Assembly: GCA_000244995.1 (NCBI GenBank)
Contig: CM001438.1
Span: forward strand, 1,232,921-1,296,920
Origin: Burkholderiales bacterium JOSHI_001
GTDB lineage: Bacteria > Pseudomonadota > Gammaproteobacteria > Burkholderiales > Burkholderiaceae_C
Direction: 5' to 3'
Length of the DNA stretch: 64,000 nt
The notes under the pieces are model-generated. The model saw nothing but the letters and a program-made list of their open reading frames with translations, was not told the origin of the DNA and searched no databases. Shown piece by piece: positions 35,388 through 43,335 of the stretch; position 1 is the stretch's first letter, and each line of letters starts with the position of its first letter. The position numbers and the translations under genes were made by a program.

Positions 35388-36512
35388 TCAGCGCCGCACG
35401 CGGCCGTCTTCGGTCAGCATGGTCAGGTCCACCAGGTGCGAGGCCACATGGTCATTGGGACCGAAGTCCACCCGCAGGCCACCCAGGTCCCAGCCGCGCA
35501 GGCTTTCCAGCCCGGCGATCAGGCCTTCGCGGCTGGGTCCACGGCCGGCTTGGCGCAGGCCCTCGGCCAGCACCTTGGCCGCCACATAACCTTCCATGCT
35601 GCTGTAGTTGGGGCGCCCCCCGCCGCCGGCCTTGGCCACGGCGTCCAGGTATTCGCGCGAGATGGGCGTGGTGCCATTGAAGGGGAAGGGCATCACCTGG
35701 CTGACCATCACGCCATTGGCTTCCTTGCCCAGTTCATCGGCCAGGGCCTGGGTGCCGACGAAGGACACGTTGTAGAAGGTGCCGCCGTAGCCGGCCTTGC
35801 GCGCCGCGCGGATGAAGGCCGCGCAGCTCTTGTAGGCGCTGATCTGAACCACCGCGTCCGGCAGCTTGGGCACGATGGCGGCCACCGCCGCGGCCACGTC
35901 CACCGAATTGCGCTCCACCAGGCCCACGGCCACCGGCTCCAGGTTCTGCACCTTCAGCGCGCGCAGCACGCCGTCCAGGCCGGCCTGGCCGTAGCTGTCG
36001 TTCTGGCGGAAGACGGCGATCTTCTTCAGCCCCAGGCTGGTGAGCTGCTTGACGATGAGCGCGGTCTCGTCGAAGTAGGAAGCCCGCACATGGAAGACAT
36101 AACGCGAGAAGGGCTCGCGCAGCGCCTGCGCGCCGGTGAAGGGGCCGACAAAAGGGATCTTGGCCTCGTTCACCAGCGGCAGCGCGGCCAGCGAGGTGGG
36201 CGTGCCCACATAGCCGAACAGGGCGAAGACCTCGTCGCGGATCAGCTTGTCGGTGTTGGCCTTGCAGCGCTCGGGCTCGTAGCCGTCGTCCAGGGTGCGC
36301 AGTTCGATGGTCTGGCCGTTCACACCGCCGCGGGCGTTCAGCGCGTCGAAGAACAGCTTGGCGCCGGCCTGCATCTGGATGCCCAGCTGCGCCGCCGCGC
36401 CGCTGAGCGCGCAGGACTGGCCCAACACGATGCGGCCGGATTGGGCCCATGCCGGGCGCGACAGGGTCAGGGGGCTGGCAGCCAGGCCGGCGAGAAGGGT
36501 TCGACGGTGCAT
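35388..36512 (-). CDS. ABC transporter substrate-binding protein, Leu/Ile/Val (type I periplasmic) family
   Basis: 374 residues from ATG 36512 (AAGGAA upstream). The N-terminus MHRRTLLAGLAAS has an RR pair and a hydrophobic stretch with cleavage near AWA-QSG, possibly Tat-exported. The rest is a Peripla_BP_6-like two-lobed protein: LGQSCALSGAAAQLG, LIRDEVFALFGYVGTPTS, and AVFRQNDSYGQAGLDGV. Such proteins bind branched-chain amino acids or aromatic/organic acids. No permease or ATPase genes are near, so it would rely on components elsewhere. It lies upstream of the M20/DUF2817 pair on the same strand. Confidence 0.88.
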   Translation of the reverse strand: MHRRTLLAGLAASPLTLSRPAWAQSGRIVLGQSCALSGAAAQLGIQMQAGAKLFFDALNARGGVNGQTIELRTLDDGYEPERCKANTDKLIRDEVFALFGYVGTPTSLAALPLVNEAKIPFVGPFTGAQALREPFSRYVFHVRASYFDETALIVKQLTSLGLKKIAVFRQNDSYGQAGLDGVLRALKVQNLEPVAVGLVERNSVDVAAAVAAIVPKLPDAVVQISAYKSCAAFIRAARKAGYGGTFYNVSFVGTQALADELGKEANGVMVSQVMPFPFNGTTPISREYLDAVAKAGGGGRPNYSSMEGYVAAKVLAEGLRQAGRGPSREGLIAGLESLRGWDLGGLRVDFGPNDHVASHLVDLTMLTEDGRVRR

Positions 36513-36633
36513 GGGGCGTTCCTTCAGGGGTTTACCCTGTGATGGCAGGCGGGCGCAAGGATACCGCCCGCCTGTCGGACGCGACAAATCCGCTTGCCGC
36601 GAGCGCAGGCCCCGGCTATGGCAAAGTGCCCGG

Positions 36634-38682
36634 ATGAGCGCCACCGAAACCCCCACGCACACGGTCAACGGCGTGTGCCCGCACGACTGCCCCGACACCT
36701 GCTCGCTGAAGGTGACGGTGAAGGACGGCGTGGCCATCAAGGTGGCCGGCAATCCCGACCATCCGCCCACCCATGGCGCGCTGTGCACCAAGGTCAGCCG
36801 CTACACCGAAAGAACCTACCACCCCGAGCGCGTGCTCACGCCCTTGAAGCGCGTGGGGCGCAAGGGCGAAGGCCGCTTCGAGCCCGTGACCTGGGAGGTC
36901 GCGTTGGCCGACATCGCCGCGCGCTTGAAGGCGATGGCCGCGCGCGACCCGCAGGCCATCCTGCCCTACAGCTATGCCGGCACCATGGGCCTGTTGCAGG
37001 GCGAAAGCATGGCGGCGCGCTTCTTCCACCAACTGGGCGCCAGCCGGCTGGACCGCACCATCTGCGCCAGCGCCGGTGGCGAGGCTTTGGCGGCCACCTA
37101 CGGCGGCAAGCTGGGCATGCACCTGCGCCACTTCGCCGGCAGCCGGCTCATCGTCATCTGGGGCAGCCATTCCATCGCCAGCAACCTGCATTTCTGGACC
37201 TTCGCCCAGGAAGCCAAACGTGCCGGCGCCAAGCTGTGGTGCATCGACCCGCGCCGCACCGAAACCGCCGACAAATGCCACCGCCACCTGGCCCTGCTGC
37301 CCGGCACCGACGGCGCGCTGGCCTTGGCGCTGATGCACGAACTGATCACGAACGGCTGGCTGGACGAGGACTACATCAACCGCCACGTGAACGGCTTCGA
37401 CAAGCTGCGCGACCGGGCCTTGGCCTGGCCGCCCGAACGCGCAGCGCGCGAATGCGGCGTGGCGGCGGACGACATCCGCGAGCTGGCACGCGACTACGCC
37501 ACCACGAAACCGGCTGCCATCCGCCTGAACTACGGCATGCAGCGCGTGGCCGGGGGAGGCAATGCGGTGCGGCTGATCGCGCTGCTGCCTTGTCTGGTGG
37601 GCGCCTGGCGCCACCCTTCGGGCGGGCTGCTGCTGTCCTCGTCCAGTTGGTACGCGCCGGTGCGCCAGGACGCCGCCCTGCAGCGCCCCGACCTGCTGGC
37701 CGGGCGCCGGCCACGCACCATCAACATGTCCACCATCGGCGACGACCTGCTGCGCGAGGCTTCGCCCGCCTTCGGCCCGAAGGTCGAGGCCGTGCTGGTC
37801 TACAACAGCAACCCGGTGGCGGTGGCGCCGGAGTCAAAGAAGGTGGTGGCCGGCTTCGCGCGCGAAGACCTGTTCACCGTGGTGCTGGAGCATTTCCTCA
37901 CCGACACCGCCGACCATGCCGATTACGTGCTGCCCGCCACCACCCAGCTGGAGCACCTGGACGTGCACACGTCCTACGGCCACACCGATGTGCAGATGAA
38001 CCAGCCGGCGATTGCCCCTCTGGGCCAGGCCCTGCCCAACACGGAAATCTTCCGCCGCCTGGCGCGCGCCATGGGTTTCGCCGACCCGTGCTTCGGTGAC
38101 AGCGACGAACAACTGGCCGCCCAGGCCTTCCAGGGCGTGGACATGGCCGCCCTGCGGGAACAGGGCTGGCAGACGCTGGACCTGCCCGCGGCGCCGTTCG
38201 CGAACGGCGGCTTCGCCACGCCCGATGGCAAGGTGCAGGTGGACGCCCCCGGCCTGGGCGTGCCCGACCACGTGCCGCCGCACGAAGGCGCGGGCAGTGC
38301 GCTGGCGGCGCGCTTCCCGCTGGCGATGATTTCGCCGCCGGCGCGCCACTTCCTGAACAGCACATTCGTCAACGTGACCAGCCTGCGCAGCATCGAAGGC
38401 GAGCCGCTGCTGGAAATCCACCCCGACGACGCGGCGCCGCGCGGCATTGGCGACGGCCAGATGGTCAGTGTGTTCAACGACCGCGGCGACTACCGCTGCA
38501 AGGCCCATGTCTGCACCCGCGCCCGCCCCGGCGTGGTGAACGGCCTGGGCGTGTGGTGGCGCAAGCTCGGCCCCGCGGGCACCAACGTGAACGAGCTCAC
38601 CAGCCAGCGCCTCACCGACATCGGCCGCGCGCCCACCTTCTACGACTGCCGCGTGGACGTGAAACCGGTGGCCGCTGCGTGA
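36634..38682 (+). CDS. Molybdopterin-dependent oxidoreductase (formate dehydrogenase/DMSO reductase superfamily)
   Basis: 682 residues from ATG 36634. The N-terminal 4Fe-4S motif is Cys15, Cys19, Cys23 and Cys51 (C-x3-C-x3-C...C). Molybdopterin domain and C-terminal dinucleotide-binding domain follow (SPPARHFLNSTFVN and EIHPDDAAPRGI). There is no twin-arginine signal, so it is probably cytosolic, and there are no beta or membrane subunit genes next to it. It is of the shorter class of single-subunit family members of unknown substrate. Divergent from the binding-protein gene, with 121 bases between. Confidence 0.88.
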   Translation: MSATETPTHTVNGVCPHDCPDTCSLKVTVKDGVAIKVAGNPDHPPTHGALCTKVSRYTERTYHPERVLTPLKRVGRKGEGRFEPVTWEVALADIAARLKAMAARDPQAILPYSYAGTMGLLQGESMAARFFHQLGASRLDRTICASAGGEALAATYGGKLGMHLRHFAGSRLIVIWGSHSIASNLHFWTFAQEAKRAGAKLWCIDPRRTETADKCHRHLALLPGTDGALALALMHELITNGWLDEDYINRHVNGFDKLRDRALAWPPERAARECGVAADDIRELARDYATTKPAAIRLNYGMQRVAGGGNAVRLIALLPCLVGAWRHPSGGLLLSSSSWYAPVRQDAALQRPDLLAGRRPRTINMSTIGDDLLREASPAFGPKVEAVLVYNSNPVAVAPESKKVVAGFAREDLFTVVLEHFLTDTADHADYVLPATTQLEHLDVHTSYGHTDVQMNQPAIAPLGQALPNTEIFRRLARAMGFADPCFGDSDEQLAAQAFQGVDMAALREQGWQTLDLPAAPFANGGFATPDGKVQVDAPGLGVPDHVPPHEGAGSALAARFPLAMISPPARHFLNSTFVNVTSLRSIEGEPLLEIHPDDAAPRGIGDGQMVSVFNDRGDYRCKAHVCTRARPGVVNGLGVWWRKLGPAGTNVNELTSQRLTDIGRAPTFYDCRVDVKPVAAA

Positions 38683-38689
38683 TGCGGGC

Positions 38690-39766
38690 ATGCGAAAGCG
38701 AACGCTGCTGATGGCCGGCGCCGGGAGTCTGCTGGCCGCAGGGGTTGTCGCCTTGCTGCTGGGCGGCTGCAGCAGCCTGGGCTACTACGGCCAGAGCGTG
38801 GGTGGCCACCTGGACTTGATGCAGCGCGCCAAGCCGGTGCCGCAGTGGCTGGCCGACGACAGCACCCCCGCCGACCTGAAGGCCCGCCTGGCGCTGACCC
38901 AGCGCATGCGCGACTTCGCGGTGCGCGAACTGCACCTCCCGGACAACAACAGCTACCGCAGCTATGCCGCGCTGGACCGCCCCGCGGTGGTGTGGAACGT
39001 GGTGGCGGCACCCGAGCTGTCGCTCACGCTGAAGACCTGGTGCTTTCCGGTGATGGGCTGCGTGGGCTACCGCGGCTACTTCAAGAAGGAGCCCGCCGAA
39101 GCCCTGGCGGCCGAGCTGCGCGCGCAAGGCCTGGAAGCCAGCGTTTACGGCGTGCCGGCCTATTCCACGCTGGGCTGGAGCAACTGGATGGGCGGCGACC
39201 CGCTGCTGTCCACCTTCATCCAGTGGCCCGAAGGTGAACTGGGGCGGCTGATCTTCCACGAGCTGTCGCACCAGGTGGCCTACGCCGCCGACGACACCAT
39301 GTTCAATGAGAGTTATGCCACCGCGGTGGAACGCATCGGCGGCGCGCTGTGGCTGGCCACCCAGGCCGATGCCGCGGCGCGCGACGACTACGCCCGCTAC
39401 GACGGCCGGCGCCAGGACTTCCGCGCCCTGGTGGGCCGCTACCGGGACGAACTGGCCGCGCTCTACGCCAGCGCGCAAAGTGACGGGGCCAAGCGCAGCG
39501 CCAAGGCCGAACTGTTCCAGCGCCTGCAGGCCGACCATGCCAGGCTGAAGGCCGAACGCTGGGGCGGTTTCAGCGGCTACGACGCCTGGTTCGAGCGCGC
39601 CAACAACGCCACCCTGGGCGCCTTTGCGGCCTACAACGAACTGGTGCTGCCCTTCGAGCGCCTGTTCGACCAGCAGGGCCGCGACTGGGCGCGTTTCCAC
39701 ACCGAGGTCAAGCGCCTGGCCGCACTGCCCAAGGCCGAACGGCGCGCGGCCCTGGGCTCGCCCTGA
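38690..39766 (+). CDS. Putative zinc aminopeptidase lipoprotein (PF10023-type)
   Basis: 358 residues. A lipoprotein signal ends LLLGGC with Cys27. The zinc motif HELSH is at 190-194, with the third ligand probably Glu207 in NESYATAVE. Conserved WCFPVMGCVGYRGYF and AYSTLGWSNW stretches are typical of this predicted aminopeptidase family, which has little experimental work. It would act in the periplasm or at the inner face of the outer membrane. It begins 7 bases after the molybdoenzyme stop, implying co-transcription. Confidence 0.85.
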   Translation: MRKRTLLMAGAGSLLAAGVVALLLGGCSSLGYYGQSVGGHLDLMQRAKPVPQWLADDSTPADLKARLALTQRMRDFAVRELHLPDNNSYRSYAALDRPAVVWNVVAAPELSLTLKTWCFPVMGCVGYRGYFKKEPAEALAAELRAQGLEASVYGVPAYSTLGWSNWMGGDPLLSTFIQWPEGELGRLIFHELSHQVAYAADDTMFNESYATAVERIGGALWLATQADAAARDDYARYDGRRQDFRALVGRYRDELAALYASAQSDGAKRSAKAELFQRLQADHARLKAERWGGFSGYDAWFERANNATLGAFAAYNELVLPFERLFDQQGRDWARFHTEVKRLAALPKAERRAALGSP

Positions 39767-39799
39767 CAATCAGCCACAACAACCGACGAGGAGCTTCCC

Positions 39800-40168
39800 A
39801 TGCCCGACATCCGCATCCACCGCGACCACAGCCTGGGGCTGGCCAAGGCCCGCAAGGTGGCCTGGGACTGGGCCGAGCAGGTGGAGAAGGAGTTCGACAT
39901 GGAATGCACCGTGTTGGAAGGCGAGACCAGCGACACGGTGGAGTTCACCCGCTCGGGCGTGAACGGCACCCTGATCGTGGCGCCCGACCATTTCGAACTG
40001 CACGCGAAACTGGGCCTGCTGCTGGGCGCCTTTGCCAAGACCATCCAGGGCGAGATCGAGAAGAACCTGGACACGCTGCTGGGCGCGGCCAACCAGGCTG
40101 CGGCCAAGGCGCCGGCCAAAGCCGCTGCGAAAGCCGCGGCGAAGAAGGCGCCCAAGAGGGGCGGATGA
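39800..40168 (+). CDS. Polyhydroxyalkanoic acid system family protein
   Basis: 122 residues. Matches the small PHA_gran_rgn-type family (IRIHRDHSLGLAKARKVA... with EFTRSGVNGTLIV and LGLLLGAFAKTIQGEIE). Such genes accompany PHA granule genes, and the Ala/Lys-rich C-terminal tail (AAAKAPAKAAAK repeat) resembles DNA- or granule-associated phasin tails. GAGGAG precedes the start. Its function is not established. It ends 4 bases before the convergent LysR gene. Confidence 0.82.
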   Translation: MPDIRIHRDHSLGLAKARKVAWDWAEQVEKEFDMECTVLEGETSDTVEFTRSGVNGTLIVAPDHFELHAKLGLLLGAFAKTIQGEIEKNLDTLLGAANQAAAKAPAKAAAKAAAKKAPKRGG

Positions 40169-40172
40169 AAGC

Positions 40173-41102
40173 CTAGACCGCGTGGGCAGCGGTCTGCTGG
40201 CCCAGCCCCGCTGCCACGAAGTCCACAAAGGCCCGCACCCGCGCGGCCTGCTGGTGGCGCTGCGGGTACACCGCGTACAGGTCGGCGTCGGGCGTGTGGA
40301 ACTGCGGCAGCACCTGCACCAGGCGGCCGTTCTTCAGGTAGCGCGCGATGTCCCATTCGGCCCGCATCAGGATGCCGTGGCCGTCCAGCGCCCAGTTCAC
40401 GGCAATCTCGCCGTCGTTGGTGCTGAGCGCGCCGCGGGTCTTCACCGCCTGGGCCGAGGCGTTCTTGCCGCGACCGCTGCTCAGGCGCCACAGCCCGTAG
40501 GCTTCTTCACCTTGCCGGATGCCGATGCACTGGTGCCGGGTCAGGTCGTTGGGCACCTTGGGGGCGCCGTGGCGGGCCAGGTAGGACGGCGCTGCGCACA
40601 GCAGCCGCCGGTTCGGGGCGATGAATCGGGCGATGACCCGCGCGTCCGGTGGCGCGCCGAAGCGGATGCAGACGTCGAAGGCGTCGTCGGTCAGCGGCGG
40701 CGGGTTCACCGACAACTGCAGTTGCACCTCCACCTGCGGGTGCTTGCGAGCGAAGCGTGAAATCAGCGGCGCCACGTGGCTGCGCCCGAAGCCCAGCGTG
40801 GCGTTCACCCGCAGCAGGCCCTGGGGCGTGGCCTTGGACACGCCCAGCAACTGCGCCATGTCGTCGATCTCGCCCAGGATGCGTCGGGCGTGTTCCAGGT
40901 ACAGCTCGCCCTCGGGCGTCAGGCCCATGCGGCGCGTGCTGCGGTTCACCAGCAGCAGGCCCAGGCGCTGCTCCATCAGCGCCAGGTGCTTGCTGACGGC
41001 GGGGGTGGTGACACCCAGTTCGCGCGCCGCCGCGCTCAGGCTGCCGGCGCCGGCCAGCACCGAGAAGAAGCCCAGGTCTGCGGCTTGGATGCCAGGGGTC
41101 AT
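40173..41102 (-). CDS. LysR-type transcriptional regulator
   Basis: 309 residues. The N-terminal winged helix-turn-helix (about 1-62, SLSAAARELGVTTPAVSKHLALMEQRLG) and C-terminal periplasmic-binding-like effector domain are clear (quoted DNA-binding core: AARELGVTTPAVSKHLALME). Its divergent neighbour is the tartrate/D-malate dehydrogenase gene, and a palindromic site lies between them, so it probably controls that gene in response to an organic acid. Confidence 0.92.
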   Translation of the reverse strand: MTPGIQAADLGFFSVLAGAGSLSAAARELGVTTPAVSKHLALMEQRLGLLLVNRSTRRMGLTPEGELYLEHARRILGEIDDMAQLLGVSKATPQGLLRVNATLGFGRSHVAPLISRFARKHPQVEVQLQLSVNPPPLTDDAFDVCIRFGAPPDARVIARFIAPNRRLLCAAPSYLARHGAPKVPNDLTRHQCIGIRQGEEAYGLWRLSSGRGKNASAQAVKTRGALSTNDGEIAVNWALDGHGILMRAEWDIARYLKNGRLVQVLPQFHTPDADLYAVYPQRHQQAARVRAFVDFVAAGLGQQTAAHAV

Positions 41103-41126
41103 GGTTGGGGTTCCTTGCAGCTTCGA

Positions 41127-41149
41127 TTGTTGAATTCAAGTCAACAATG
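41127..41149. promoter_or_regulatory. LysR-type operator (ATTGTTGA-N7-TCAACAAT)
   Basis: A perfect 8-base inverted repeat with a 7-base spacer sits 25 bases upstream of the regulator start and about 80 upstream of the dehydrogenase start. Its inner part TTGA-N7-TCAA fits the LysR T-N11-A rule. This is the probable regulatory site for the divergent pair. Confidence 0.7.
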
Positions 41150-41230
41150 CATTCACTTTAGCGCCGGTCGCGCACCCTGTCGATTTCCTACAGTCCTGCC
41201 ACCGCCCACCCATTGCCTCGGAGACATGCC

Positions 41231-42298
41231 ATGAAGACCTACAACATCGCCACCATTCCCGGTGACGGCATCGGCAAGGAAGTGATTCCCGCGGGCCGGC
41301 AGGTGCTGGAAGCGCTGGCCCGGTCCAGCAAGGCTTTTCGCTTCGAGTTCCAGAACTTCGACTGGGGCGGCGACTACTACCGCGCCCACGGCGTGATGAT
41401 GCCGGCCGACGGCCTGGACGCCATCCGCCACCAGGACGCCATCCTCTTCGGCAGCGCCGGCGACCCGCACATCCCCGACCACATCACGCTGTGGGGCCTG
41501 CGGCTGAAGATCTGCCAGGGCTTTGACCAGTACGCCAACGTGCGGCCCACGCGCATCCTGCCCGGCATCGACGCGCCCTTGAAGCGTTGCAAGCCCGAAG
41601 ACCTGAACTGGGTGATCGTGCGCGAGAACTCCGAAGGCGAGTACGCCGGCGTGGGCGGTCGCGTGCACCAGGGCCACCCGATCGAAGCCGCCACCGACGT
41701 GTCCATCATGACCCGCGCCGGGGTGGAACGCATCATGCGCTTTGCGTTCAAGCTGGCGCAGTCCCGCCCGCGCAAGCTGCTGACCGTGGTGACCAAGAGC
41801 AACGCCCAGCGCCATGCCATGGTGATGTGGGATGAGATTGCCCTTCAGGTGTCCAAAGAATTTCCGGACGTGCGCTGGGACAAGGAACTGGTGGACGCCG
41901 CCACCGCCCGCATGGTGAACCGCCCGGCCACGCTGGACACCCTGGTCGCCACCAACCTGCATGCCGACATCCTGAGCGACCTGGCCGCGGCCCTGGCCGG
42001 CAGCCTGGGCATTGCGCCCACCGGCAACATCGACCCCGAGCGCCGCTACCCGAGCATGTTCGAGCCCATCCACGGTTCGGCCTTCGACATCATGGGCCAA
42101 GGCCTGGCCAACCCCATCGGCACCTTCTGGTCGCTGGTGATGCTGCTGGAGCACCTGGGCGAGTTCGACGCCGCGCAGCGGGTGATGAAGGCCATCGAGC
42201 AGGTGACCTCCAACCCGGCGCTGCACACCGGCGACCTGGGCGGCCAAGCCACCACGGTGCAGGTGACGCAGGCCGTGTGCGAACTGGTGGCTGCTTGA
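41231..42298 (+). CDS. Tartrate dehydrogenase / D-malate dehydrogenase (decarboxylating)
   Basis: 355 residues from ATG 41231 (GGAGA upstream). Beta-decarboxylating dehydrogenase family, the same fold as LeuB: IPGDGIGKEVIPAG, active-site Arg/Glu segment VRENSEGEYAG, TKSNAQRHAMVMWD, Mg-binding Asp in LHADILSDLAA, and FEPIHGSAFDIMGQ. NAD is bound by the C-terminal HGSA loop. Similar to TtuC/DmlA enzymes that oxidise tartrate or D-malate; 3-isopropylmalate dehydrogenase is less likely because of the context. Precedes a TctC protein gene. Confidence 0.9.
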   Translation: MKTYNIATIPGDGIGKEVIPAGRQVLEALARSSKAFRFEFQNFDWGGDYYRAHGVMMPADGLDAIRHQDAILFGSAGDPHIPDHITLWGLRLKICQGFDQYANVRPTRILPGIDAPLKRCKPEDLNWVIVRENSEGEYAGVGGRVHQGHPIEAATDVSIMTRAGVERIMRFAFKLAQSRPRKLLTVVTKSNAQRHAMVMWDEIALQVSKEFPDVRWDKELVDAATARMVNRPATLDTLVATNLHADILSDLAAALAGSLGIAPTGNIDPERRYPSMFEPIHGSAFDIMGQGLANPIGTFWSLVMLLEHLGEFDAAQRVMKAIEQVTSNPALHTGDLGGQATTVQVTQAVCELVAA

Positions 42299-42324
42299 GC
42301 GCCGGCCCACAAGGAGGCAACCCC

Positions 42325-43311
42325 ATGACAAACAACGCGCAACTTTGCCGCCGCGGGCTGCTGCAGGCCGTGGCCCTGGCCGCCGCGCTGGCCGCCACCG
42401 GTGCCATGGCCCAGGCCTGGCCGAACAAGCCGATCAGCCTGGTCGTTCCCTTCCCGGCCGGCGGCACCACCGACGTGCTGGCCCGCGCGCTGGCCGAGAA
42501 GCTGACTGCCAGCCTGGGCCAGACCGTCATCGTCGAAAGCAAGCCCGGCGCGGGTGCCACCCTGGGCGCGGACTTCGTGGCCAAGTCCAAGCCCGATGGC
42601 TACACCCTGCTGGTGGGTGCGGTGCACCACACCATCGCGTCCAGCGTCTACAAGAAGCTGCCCTACGATTTCCAGAAGGACTTCGCGCCCATCACCGAGA
42701 TCGCCCTGGTGCCCAATGTGCTGGTGGTGAACGCCGCCACGCCGGCGAAGAATGTGGCCGAACTGGTGGCGATGCTGAAGGCCCAGCCGGGCAAGCACAA
42801 CTACGGCTCCAATGGCAACGGCACCGCGCAGCACCTGATCGGCACCCAGTTCGAGAACCTGACCGGCACCGACTTCAGCCACATCCCCTACAAGGGCAGC
42901 GGCCCGCTGGCCACCGACCTGCTGGGCGGGCAGATCACCATGTCCTTCGACACCGTCACCCCGGTGCTGCCGCACATCAAGGCCGGCAAGCTGCGGGCGC
43001 TGGCGGTCACCACCGCCAAGCGCTCGTCGGCCCTGCCCGATGTGCCCACGCTGGACGAAGCCGGCCTGAAGGGTTTCAACATCGGCACCTGGTTCGGCGT
43101 GCTGGCGCCGGTGGCCACGCCCAAGGACATCGTGGCGCGGCTGAACGCCGAGATGGTGAAGGTGATCCAGTCGCCCGACTTCCGCAAGCGCATGGAAGAA
43201 ATCGGCGCCGAGCCCATCGGCAACAGCACCGAGCAAATGGCCGCGCAGATCAGAAGCGAGACCGAGAAGTTCGCGAAGCTGGTGAAGGACGCGAAGGTGA
43301 CGATCGAGTAG
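42325..43311 (+). CDS. Tripartite tricarboxylate transporter substrate-binding protein (TctC family)
   Basis: 328 residues from ATG 42325, AAGGAGG at 42311-42317. Signal peptide cleaved near AMA-QAWP. Bug/TctC signature: WPNKPISLVVPFPAGGTTDV, NKPGAGA-like SKPGAGATLG, IPYKGSGP, and IKAGKLRALAVTT. Family binds citrate, other carboxylates or aromatic acids in the periplasm. No tctA/tctB genes nearby, as is common for expanded Bug proteins in Burkholderiales. With the dehydrogenase, tartrate or malate is a plausible ligand. Confidence 0.93.
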   Translation: MTNNAQLCRRGLLQAVALAAALAATGAMAQAWPNKPISLVVPFPAGGTTDVLARALAEKLTASLGQTVIVESKPGAGATLGADFVAKSKPDGYTLLVGAVHHTIASSVYKKLPYDFQKDFAPITEIALVPNVLVVNAATPAKNVAELVAMLKAQPGKHNYGSNGNGTAQHLIGTQFENLTGTDFSHIPYKGSGPLATDLLGGQITMSFDTVTPVLPHIKAGKLRALAVTTAKRSSALPDVPTLDEAGLKGFNIGTWFGVLAPVATPKDIVARLNAEMVKVIQSPDFRKRMEEIGAEPIGNSTEQMAAQIRSETEKFAKLVKDAKVTIE

Positions 43312-43335
43312 GCCGCCATGCGCCGGGCGGCGCGC

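Noticed and set aside
41231-42298. 3-isopropylmalate dehydrogenase (leuB)
   Set aside because: Same superfamily, but no leuC or leuD nearby; the LysR and TctC neighbours and sequence wording fit tartrate/D-malate dehydrogenase better.
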